From contig JADGJC010000014.1 of the NCBI GenBank assembly GCA_027596075.1, positions 239,414 to 260,891 on the forward strand: DNA of 21,478 nt, read 5' to 3'. A model generated the notes under the pieces. The model was not told where the DNA came from and did not search any database. It saw only the letters and a list, made by a program, of their open reading frames with translations. The position numbers and the translations under genes are program-made. The stretch is from Rhizophlyctis rosea (Eukaryota > Chytridiomycota > Chytridiomycetes > Rhizophlyctidales > Rhizophlyctidaceae). Below, in pieces: positions 1-7,475 of the stretch. How positions within the stretch are numbered: position 1 is the first letter of the stretch; each line of letters begins with the position of its first letter.

Positions 1-38
1 CCCCCCCCCCCCCCCACACACCCACACACACACACACA
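1..38. repeat. poly-C tract followed by CA-rich simple repeat
   Basis: Fifteen consecutive C residues are followed by an alternating CA run with a few extra Cs. On the minus strand this is a GT/G tract lying inside the predicted second intron of the LIM gene. It sits exactly at the window edge, so it may also mark a place that is hard to assemble. Confidence 0.9.
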
Positions 39-103
39 AAACGCATTTTGAAAACGAGAAGCCCACCAACCCCACACCACCCTTCCCACACGAAAATACT
101 CAC

Positions 104-542
104 TCAAAGCATGCTGAGCACTAACAGTATCCAACCCATACGTCGGAGTCTCCCCCGTCCCAACCTGGACCTTCTGCAACCCCTCCGCGACCTTCTTAGG
201 CGCATGCATAGCGTGCACGATCGACACACTGTCTGCTATGGCGGTGGCTTTGGGTTTCGGCGCGTGCTTGTCGCACCAGATGGCTTCGTTGACCACTTTG
301 AAGGTTTTGAGGTTGAGGGTTATTCCGCAGGCTGGGTCGGAGCATTTGAAGCAGCCCTGTTTTTGTAGGGAAGGTGGTGAGGTGAGATAGGTGGTTGTGG
401 ATTGGGGTGGTTCGTTGGGGGAGGCAGGTAGGAAGTTCATATCGTATGGTTGCCTTACCTTGTGATACCACTTTCCAGCCGCCTCGATCTTTTCGGTCGG
501 GTATACGGTCTTGGCGCACGCTCCGCAATTTTGGGCTGACAT
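104..542 (-). CDS. LIM zinc-finger domain protein (3' end outside window)
   Basis: Two exons are visible: 542-459 (28 codons from ATG) and 356-104, joined across a 102-nt GT-AG intron (357-458). A further donor (GTGAGT) at 103 suggests that the gene continues to the left of the window. The spliced protein begins with one LIM domain: C6-x2-C9-x17-H27-x2-C30-x2-C33-x4-C38-x17-C56-x2-H59. The x4 spacer between the fifth and sixth ligands is longer than the usual x2. After the LIM domain comes a K/A/P-rich stretch (PKPKATAIAD, APKKVAEGLQKVQVGTGE) that resembles the region following the LIM domain in LASP/CRP-like cytoskeletal proteins. LIM domains bind zinc and act as protein-interaction modules, often on actin structures. 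The role here is inferred. The domain call is firm; the exact subfamily is not. Confidence 0.8.
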
Positions 543-1058
543 ACTTTCGGATGCTGTTTTGGATAGATGGCGATAGGTGACTATAGGTTCAAGCGAGCGA
601 CGTCAATTCGGACCAATGAGCAGGCGAGAACAGCGGCCGGGGTTTGAAGGACTTGCTTTATATAACTTTGAACCCAAACCGGGACAAGCTTTCAGACCAA
701 AAAGAACAGGAGTTGCCACTACGCCACCTGTGATTGGAAGGCCCCTTATGAATAATGAGGCTCAAATTTCAGTCCGGCAGGTTGAGGAGGTTGTCAACTT
801 GCCAAGTGGGGGGGAGGGCTGTTTTCGATTGATCGATTGGGACCCTGAAATAACGTAAACAACGTGGCGCATGCCACGCGATTTCGAGAATCTTTTGGAC
901 TGACGCGTATGGAAGTGTTTGCCCTCAACCCCTCACTCCTATCTCGAGCAATTACTTTCCATACTGCATAGACATATTCGATACTCACACAATCCATCAC
1001 CGCCATCGTAACAAGCATCCCTCACATTCGTGCACATCAATCGCCCGCTCATCACAAA
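543..1058. promoter_or_regulatory. divergent intergenic region between the LIM and SPAG1-like genes
   Basis: These 516 bp separate the two start codons and must hold both promoters and 5' UTRs. Open frames of up to 93 codons cross it, but they have no recognisable domain. I see no convincing TATA box or defined operator. The region is called only from its position between divergent genes. Confidence 0.5.
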
Positions 1059-2806
1059 ATGCTCTCAACCAAGGACATGAATAACCTGCGCCAATCCATG
1101 GGCGATGCGATGGAAACGGAGCCCATAGGCGACTATGAGGTGGCGCATCTTGATTATAGCTATGTGGCGACTTGTACTGATATTAAGGAGCTGGTTCTGC
1201 TCTTGGATGTTTTGAGGTGAGGAATCCAATCGGAGTCGATTTTTTATTCCCGAAAACGTCCCTATACATGACGATAATGCAGCCAACTGATCTCACGCCA
1301 ACATACATCATCAGGTCCGGGAAGGAAGGTTCATATCCGGAGCTGGAATCCGCGATTGAGCGACGAATGGATGAGGTGGATCCAAGACGAGAAAGGTACG
1401 TTGCTATCGTCTTAGAAGGTTGTACATTACGGTTAGTGTTCACACCGTACCCTCATGATTCTGAACATCGATGGGTGCATTCTGCTTATATAGAAATCAC
1501 AAACCAACAGACGCACGTCTACCCGTGATGGACGTCCATCTTGCCGACGAGCTCAAGGTACTCCAAAGCAAAGCGTGGAACCCATTCTCTTGATCACATT
1601 TATCGTGTCCACTCACAAAACTGACCCCCAACCTCATATCAGCAACTATCCTCAGAACTCAGAGCAAAAGACACCCTCCTCCGTTCAAAACCAAAACAGC
1701 AACAGTCCTCTAGATCAACCAAGCCTACATCCACCGCCCTTCTTGAGCTTGAAACACCACCGCCTTCCTCGCAGCCCACCGTCACATCCGAGAAGTCGAC
1801 GAAAAAATCTTACGACACGACACGGATAATGAAAGACAAGCCGGTCGTACCGGTTGATATCAAAGTTCCCCTAGACGCTACGGAGGAGGAGTTGACGTAT
1901 TTGGCGGAACATGAGAAAAGGAAGGGGAATGAGTGTTTTAGGAGTGGGGATTTTGAGGAGGCTGTGAGTATCTGATGAAGAGGAGCGTGCATTTTGAGCA
2001 AGAATTTTGCGACATCTTTTTCTATTGCAACCGGTTCAGAAGGTTCACGCCTCCCGCGCCTGCTTCCATGCAACCTGGTTTACTCTCTGTATCACCCGGG
2101 GGATTGGCATACTTTCTTTCTTTTTGATATCAGTTTTTCCTTTGTTTTATTGTTGTTTTGGTGTCGTCTCTTCTGTCTCGTACTTTCATTCTAACGCAAG
2201 CAAATCCGGCGTTTTCCCCAACCCCAGATCCAATACTACACCCGCTCCCTCCACCTCTCCCCGCCCACCTCCTCTTCCCACCTCCCCGCAACCCTCCACA
2301 CAAACCTCGCCCTAACCCACCTTAAACTCAACCACTTCTCCCAGGCAGAGCACCACGCTACCCTCGCACTCTCCCTGCCCTCACTTCCACTAAATCTGAG
2401 ATTCAAAGCATACCACCGACGAGCGGTGGCACGGAGTAAGCGGGGCGTGTGGGATGGTGCAAGGGAAGATTGTGTGGCGGCGTTGGGGGTTGAGGGGGTT
2501 GGGGAGGGGGAGAGGAGGGAGGTTGAACGGTTGGAGAGGGAGTGTGCGGGGAGAATGGGGGAGTTGGGGATGGGTGTGGGGAAGAGGGGTGGTGGGAGGA
2601 CCAGGGTTTTGGTTGAGGAGGTTGAGGGTGGGGAGGAAGGGGAGGAGGGGGGTGAGGGTGAGAGTGGTGTGGAGGTGGGGCAAGACGGTGTTGGGAAGAA
2701 TGAGGAAGAGGAGATTGAGGAGGAGCCAGAACAACTGCATCAAAATATGGGGAGAATCCAGATTTTGGAAGTGGAAGATGACGAAGATGAAGATGATGAG
2801 GAGTAA
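1059..2806 (+). CDS. SPAG1: SPAG1-like TPR protein (axonemal dynein assembly factor family)
   Basis: Five exons (1059-1216, 1315-1395, 1494-1557, 1643-1963, 2228-2806) join with consistent phases into about 400 residues. Introns are 98, 98, 85 and 264 nt. The N-terminal part (EVAHLDYSYVATCTDIKELV, then LRSGKEGSYPEL...ER...DPRRER) matches the conserved N-terminus of SPAG1. A Ser/Pro/Lys linker follows. A TPR block opens with EHEKRKGNECFRSGDFEEA and continues IQYYTRSL...NLALTHLKL...A, then RFKAYHRRAVARS...AREDCVAAL. The protein ends in a low-complexity Glu/Gly region and an acidic tail, IQILEVEDDEDEDDEE, similar to the acidic motif after the first TPR set of animal SPAG1. Animal SPAG1 is much longer, so this is a short form. 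The family is a cytoplasmic HSP90-linked factor for dynein arm preassembly, which implies flagellated cells. The transfer of function to this fungus is inferred. Confidence 0.85.
1964..2227 (+). other. intron 4 of the SPAG1-like gene, long and pyrimidine-rich
   Basis: At 264 nt this intron is more than twice the length of the others in the window. It runs from GTGAGT to CCCCAG and joins phase 0 to phase 0 (FEEA to IQYY), inside the first TPR helix pair. Its second half is strongly T/C-rich. No other gene was recognised in it. Confidence 0.7.
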
Positions 2807-3287
2807 GATCGATACAGTAGATGATGTCGGAAGAACAAGAGTTTGTGACGGGCGTTGGTTATCATTGCATCCCTCAAAATCAAAGGAAGGGGTACCCTCT
2901 TGGTTTCTGGACGGGCAAACGATCACGATCAAAAATCAAACTTCCGGACCCTTCTTCATCATTTGTGCAAAAGCGTATGCAACAAAGACCTCCTCCACCT
3001 CATCAGCATATATACTATCCCTTCACATCTTTGTTACTCACTGTTGAACCCAATGCACACATGCGAAATCCATTGTATGCCGGATTATGACAACAACGGG
3101 TTGGCTAGTGTAAACGAAAGGAACCACTGCAGACCGATTTCTCCTCCACTTCGATTTCAAGCCCCAAACCACCAGTGCTTTCAAGCGCTGCTGCACATCA
3201 GTATATTTTGTATATCTGTTTACAGAGAGGAACTGTACATAATCTGCTATGTACCACCTGCGTCCACTACATAGTTACCCGCCCACT
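2807..3287. other. intergenic region between convergent genes
   Basis: This 481-bp stretch lies between the stop of the SPAG1-like gene and the stop of the next, minus-strand gene. It must contain both 3' UTRs. Open frames here (up to about 140 codons) show no known domain and overlap each other. I see no RNA gene or clear repeat. Confidence 0.5.
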
Positions 3288-4376
3288 TCACCCCCACCGC
3301 ACCGGCAAACAAGCCCCACACGCTCGCTTCAACGTATTTTTAATCTTCTTCACCGTAAGTCTCCGTCGCCATGACACTTCCTTCCCACTAAAATGTACGT
3401 GAGCTCCCGCTGATTTTTCCTTCGAACTATGACGCCTCCATACTTTTCCCACGCCGGGAATGTCAATCGGGGTGTTTGAGGTTGCCGGTGGAACATGCGT
3501 GCACGGACGTGTGTTGTGGTGAGGTTCTTTTGGATGGTCTGGTGGTGGTACGTCGACAATCTCATCTAAACTTTGCATGTCGACAACCTCTTCATGTACG
3601 AGGTTTTCCACACACTCTACTTCTACGGATGTGCTAACGACCAAGCACTCCTCCCCACCTACTTTAATACCGTCTTCATCGTTCTTCTTCCATCCGCACT
3701 CAACAATGGGTGACAGATCATGATGCAGAGTAGTAGCGACTGTCACTTGACGGCAATCTAGACTTTGCCGAACAGAGCATCCAGCCGGATGTTGGACCGG
3801 AGATGGGTGAAGTTGGGGTGGCTCTGATGCCGCGCGAGGACGAGATTGATGAAAGTGGATTGAAGGTGTCTTCGTGTGAGGGATAGTAGGATAGATCGGG
3901 TAGGATGGTGGCGGTAACAATGATGGGTCCGCACTCGGTAGCGGTAATGGTGAAAGATCCGCACTCTGTAACGGTAAGGGTGACGGGTCCGCACTTGGAG
4001 CGTACGGTGGGAAGAGGGAATCTGGGGTCGCATACAGGTGGTCGGGAATGGGTGGGAAATCGGTGAGGAAAAGCCATTTGGTCTGATGCGCCGATGAAAA
4101 GGAAAGGGTTCATTTTAAATTCTTTGAGGGGGCTCAAAGTAGACCAAATATTCCACAGAGGATATGTTCTGATCCTACCTTAAACTTATCAATCAAATCA
4201 TCAGGCACCGTTTGTGCGGGATGCGATGGTATCAGATCATCTTCCACACCCAATGTGATGTTCGATGCGCATGCGGGGGAAGCCGTCGAATCACAAAGCG
4301 CACTTTCGTCGTTGGCGATGTCGGTGGGGAATCGTAGCGTAGGGTATATGGGGTAGTATCCAGGTACTACAAACAT
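3288..4376 (-). CDS. hypothetical proline-rich protein
   Basis: Two exons, 4376-4179 and 4082-3288, are joined over a 96-nt GT-AG intron (4083-4178), phase 0, to give about 330 residues. The start ATG follows an A-rich context. The N-terminal part contains PGYYPIYPTLRF, and a related PSYPIYPT recurs after the intron, suggesting a short internal duplication. A 10-residue repeat (SADPSPLPLQ, SADLSPLPLP, SADPSLLPPP) is encoded by a 30-bp tandem DNA repeat. The middle is acidic and Val/Glu-rich. The C-terminus is strongly basic (SWRRRLTVKKIKNTLKR) and ends ACGACLPVRWG. There is no signal peptide, membrane segment or known domain. Function is unknown. The intron and the open frame on both sides support a real gene. 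Confidence 0.55.
3911..4000 (-). repeat. 30-bp tandem repeat, about three copies, coding
   Basis: On the plus strand the units start near 3911, 3941 and 3971 with the pattern (g/a)CGGTAA...TGA...GATCCGCACT or GGGTCCGCACT. The period is exactly 30 bp, so the reading frame is kept. It encodes a 10-residue Ser/Pro/Leu repeat in the minus-strand hypothetical protein. Confidence 0.8.
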
Positions 4377-4857
4377 TGTTTCGATCGACCCTACATGGGG
4401 GGAGAGGGTTGGGGTCCAGTAATGCCGTCAGATGAGAATTGCAACTTGTCTCTCGGGAGGTGTACACGACTCCCGCCGACAACATGACATATACGCGCTT
4501 TTATTATTTAGAGGTTCGGGTGGATCGGTAAGGTACGCGTGGACTAGATCCTTTGAAAGAGATGGGTTGCCGGGGTTGAAGTCAGATGGGTACCAGGCCG
4601 TTCAGAAGAACCGGGGAACTCCGAAACGCGACGGGACTTCGTAGTATCATAATTGAATGGCACAGTCACTGGTCTGTGAAGGCCACCTCCCCTGCACCGA
4701 GACCCTGGCGCTCCATCAACCTTCAACTTGTTTACTTTGACTGCAACGTTTAAGGGTTTTGCGGCTCACATCCAAACCCAATTTGCTACTTGCAGCTTCG
4801 CAAAGGAATCAGACTACTGCCTAACCTGTAGACTTTACAGAAGACCAATCTCCGAAA
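4377..4857. promoter_or_regulatory. divergent intergenic region
   Basis: These 481 bp separate the start codons of two divergent hypothetical genes (minus at 4376, plus at 4858). No coding domain, RNA gene or clear promoter motif was recognised. It is called as a regulatory region from gene orientation only. Confidence 0.4.
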
Positions 4858-5618
4858 ATGACCACATCACCTTCTTTATCCGAAATGTCTCCACCTTCAC
4901 CCTCCGCTCCCCCATCCCAACAAACACTCAGCACATCAAGTCAACTCTCTTCCCCAGATACATCACCTCCGATGAACGAAGCAACACCCAGTACATTCCC
5001 AATCGAAACTGAAGAAGTCCCCTGGCCCACCCCCACCTCAACCCCCATCATCGGCACAGCCGCCCCACCCTCCACCAACGCCCAAATGGCTCGAGCCGTC
5101 CGTCTTTTCGACCACTCTCGTTTCCGTCCTCGTCCTCCACCCCCATATCACGTTCGATTGAAAGCCGACTATCTGGCTTATCTGTCATCTCATCGTATGT
5201 CTATGCGTTTCAAGTTGAGAGGGCGTTTTTTTGTTCCTCTTATAATTTTGTTTTTTTTATTTTTTTTTTTTTGACCTCTGCGGTTCATGAATTCATGTCA
5301 AGCAGAGGCATCTATCCAACGCCTGTCGCTATGTGGGTCGGGCTTCGGCCACGATGGGTATGCGTTGCTGCAAACGAGGGAACTGCCCATATGGCATTTG
5401 GGTTCAAAAAGACCTTGATGCCCATAACACATTACGGCAGTGCATTGCCTCAGACATCTCACGTGTACTGCAACCTATGCGGAGGCCACGCGCGTTGGCA
5501 GTGGGGATCTATGCATCAACTTGCAGGTAGCCTCAAACACTGGTGCCGCTTATTCGTTCATTCGTTCAGTGAAGAAGAACTTGAAACTCTTATATTGTTT
5601 ACTGCCCTAAACTTTTGA
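4858..5618 (+). CDS. hypothetical protein with Ser/Pro-rich N-terminus and CxxC segment
   Basis: Exon 1 (4858-5194) encodes 112 codons, very rich in Ser, Thr and Pro up to about residue 80. It then becomes Arg/Pro-rich (DHSRFRPRPPPPYHVRLKAD). A strong donor, GTATGT, at 5195 and a T-rich intron lead to an acceptor at 5307. Exon 2 (5308-5618) then stays open and gives about 215 residues in total. Exon 2 contains HVYCNLCGGHARWQWGSMHQ, a Cys-x2-Cys segment with nearby His residues that could be a small zinc site. Other acceptors at 5302 and 5305 give a shorter frame, and the plus frame starting near 5333 holds a different Cys-rich peptide, so the second exon is less certain than the first. No homolog was recognised. 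The gene is divergent from the proline-rich gene on its left. Confidence 0.45.
5195..5307 (+). other. intron with long T-tract
   Basis: This 113-nt predicted intron starts GTATGT and holds eight Ts, an A and then thirteen Ts (5252-5272) ahead of an AG acceptor. The polypyrimidine run is the longest in the window and supports splicing here. The exact AG used (5302, 5305 or 5307) is uncertain. Confidence 0.5.
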
Positions 5619-5988
5619 GTGGCCCCCATTCGAACAATGCCTTTTATCCTTAGCTATCAAGAGGCACATAGCACAGTGTCCCTGATGGCTGATTAGGACC
5701 CTGAAGCGCGCGGGTGGAAATGACCTCAGACCCGATGCATCCGCGTCGTACAATGTGTGGCTCATAAAGTTGAAGTTGACCACATGTTCGGTATCTTTCG
5801 CTCTTCAACATCCGCCAACCAACTTCACTACTCGTGAAGTAAGAGAAGGAGGAGGCTTCCGCGAGCTCGCTTATTGCCTTGCCTGTCCGGCGTTGAGCTT
5901 TGAATATCTAGAAGCCGTCCACACCGGTCTTTCAGGGTAAGGTGTATTGGCTGAACTTCCTCGCTTCCGGCCAACGAAACTCGCAAAA
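5619..5988. other. intergenic region upstream of the kinase gene
   Basis: This 370-bp stretch lies between the stop of the hypothetical gene and the chosen ATG of the kinase. An open frame at 5755-5940 has no recognisable domain. I see no tRNA, repeat or defined regulatory site. Confidence 0.4.
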
Positions 5989-7405
5989 ATGGATAAACAA
6001 CTCCTCGCCGAAGTAAAAGCAGCCTTGTACAACTCCAATACTGACCCACCCTCCACCACAACCATCCTCTCACACATACATACCACCCTATCCGCTCCTT
6101 CCACAACCCAACCCATCCTCTACCACCCTCGCTTCCTTCACCTCTGCGCAATCCTCAACGATGCCCACACAGACTACCCCACCTCCGTCGACGCCTCAAT
6201 GGTCATTGCCCTCTCCCATCTCCTCCACTGCGTCCACAACACCGGCTGGCTCTTCCGCCACATGAATCTCCACGCCGAACTTCACAAATGGGAAACGGAC
6301 TTTGAGATACCGGCTGTGCTGTCGGATCCGAAGGACGACGCAGCTGAACGCGAGTATAGGTTCATGAAGAAGAATGTAGAGTATTTGAAGATGATGGATG
6401 CGATCACTGCGCGGGAAGAGATCCAGGCGAGAGGGTTGGAGCTTGATCCCGTCAAGTTGGTGGTGGACTACGGTGCGCCATTGGGAGGTGCCGGATTTGC
6501 AAAGGTCTTCAAGGGGACGAATCTTGGTAAACCGGTTGCCGTGAAGCAGGTGTTTGGTGGGTTATCCGTATGATGAGCGGATTGGCATCCTCCTGGAGGA
6601 CGTGAAGCGAGAAGTTGCTGTCCTGTACAAGTTGCAGCCTTCACCACACACTATCGCTGTCCATGGGTGGTGTGTGAAAGATGAGAATCCATGTGTTGTT
6701 ATGGAACCTGCTATGATGTCATTGGCTGGGAAGTTGTCTTCTGGGGTTGTAATTCCCTGGCATGAGAAGATGACGTTGTTGCGTGATATTGCTTTGGGTC
6801 TGGTTAGTACACATGCCGAAGGGCTCCAAAAGAATGGTTTCGCTGATTGGACCAATATAGGACTACATGCATTGCTGTCAACTCATACATCGAGACTTCA
6901 AACCGGCAAACATCCTTATCGATCATGCTGGACGTGCACACATTGCGGACGTCGGTGGTTAGTATCTGCGCTGGACGAGAGCGGAAGAATAAACACCATT
7001 TCCCTCCCGTGACATTTTTACATTCTGTGCCAAACCCGATTTACCGACAAGATCCCTCCAGGATCCGCCTCAACCGCCTCAATAGCCTACCGCCCTACCG
7101 CATATACCCCTAAATACGCTCCCTCAATACCCTCGTCAACATCCGGTGCAGACATTTACGCTTTCGGTCAAATCCTCGGAGACGTCGCACAAGGCACTCT
7201 GCCCTTACCGCTTGAAATCATTCGTAAAGCTTGCCAAAATCAAAGTATCAATTCGTCCACACTTGTGGCGGCATTGTTGAGTGTTCATGCGGATTACGGG
7301 AAGTGGGATGGGGAGAGTGTGCGGCGTAGGGCGAGTGTGTTTGAGGAGGAGACAACGATTAGTGCTGTTAGTGGGGTTGATTTTCAGAAGTCTAAGGTCA
7401 GATGA
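5989..7405 (+). CDS. TKL-like protein kinase, frameshifted; probably the N-terminal half of a kinase-Sel1 gene
   Basis: Exons are 5989-6802, 6861-6957 and 7062-7396 (or to the stop at 7405), with GT-AG introns of 58 and 104 nt in matching phases. The ATG follows AAAA and starts a helical N-terminal region of about 160 residues, reminiscent of the helical leaders of fungal TKL kinases. Kinase motifs follow in order: glycine loop GAPLGGAGFAKVFKG, VAIK lysine in PVAVKQ (6544-6546), alpha-C glutamate in EDVKREVAVL, catalytic loop HRDFKPANIL (Asp at 6894), magnesium loop ADVG instead of DFG, YAPS in place of APE, and DIYAFG for the F helix. The key Lys, Glu and both Asp are present, so it was built as an active Ser/Thr or dual kinase. 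The frame breaks at a GGTGGG run near 6556-6561, where one G too many separates KQVFGG from YPYDERIGIL. The 3' end has a splice donor that could lead into the Sel1 exon. Confidence 0.8.
6556..6561 (+). other. frameshift site in the kinase N-lobe
   Basis: The frame carrying the glycine loop and the VAVK lysine stops at 6573. The frame carrying alpha-C and everything downstream is offset by one base. Removing a single G from GGTGGG joins them with the normal spacing between lysine and glutamate (about 22 residues). A 48-nt intron (6550-6597) could also restore frame, but it would leave only about five residues between the two, which a kinase fold would not allow. Confidence 0.7.
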
Positions 7406-7475
7406 GATGAAAAATTCTTGATGAAGGAAATAGAGAACGCTATGGTTTTATGTTTTTAAATCGTGACTTTCCTAG
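7397..7475 (+). other. probable intron joining the kinase and Sel1 parts
   Basis: This 79-nt GT-AG stretch begins GTCAGA right after the codons for FQKSK, contains a branch-like GTGAC and ends TTTCCTAG. Both ends are phase 0. The following exon reads IRYRAQLSMASSQSSSPSIK before the frame is broken by the 7-bp duplication. Confidence 0.55.

Noticed and set aside
1..38. Telomere-like repeat at the window edge
   Set aside because: The C and CA runs do not form TTAGGG-type units, and they lie within a predicted intron of the LIM gene.
2454..3047. 197-codon plus-strand open frame
   Set aside because: It is a shadow of the Gly/Glu-rich SPAG1 exon in another frame. The spliced frame ending at 2806 carries the TPR and the acidic tail.
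3718..4137. Minus-strand frame with a CGPVTLTVTE-like repeat
   Set aside because: It arises from the 30-bp repeat read in another frame. The frame joined by the intron at 4083-4178 continues to a longer open region.
5333..5530. Cys-rich frame (CCKRGNCPYG) as the main second exon
   Set aside because: No acceptor gives the phase needed from the strong GTATGT donor. It is kept only as an alternative in the findings.
6550..6597. A 48-nt intron that would remove the kinase frameshift
   Set aside because: It has GT and AG ends and correct phases, but it would delete VFGGYPYDERIGILLE and leave only about five residues between the catalytic Lys and the alpha-C Glu. A one-base insertion in a G run fits the kinase fold better.
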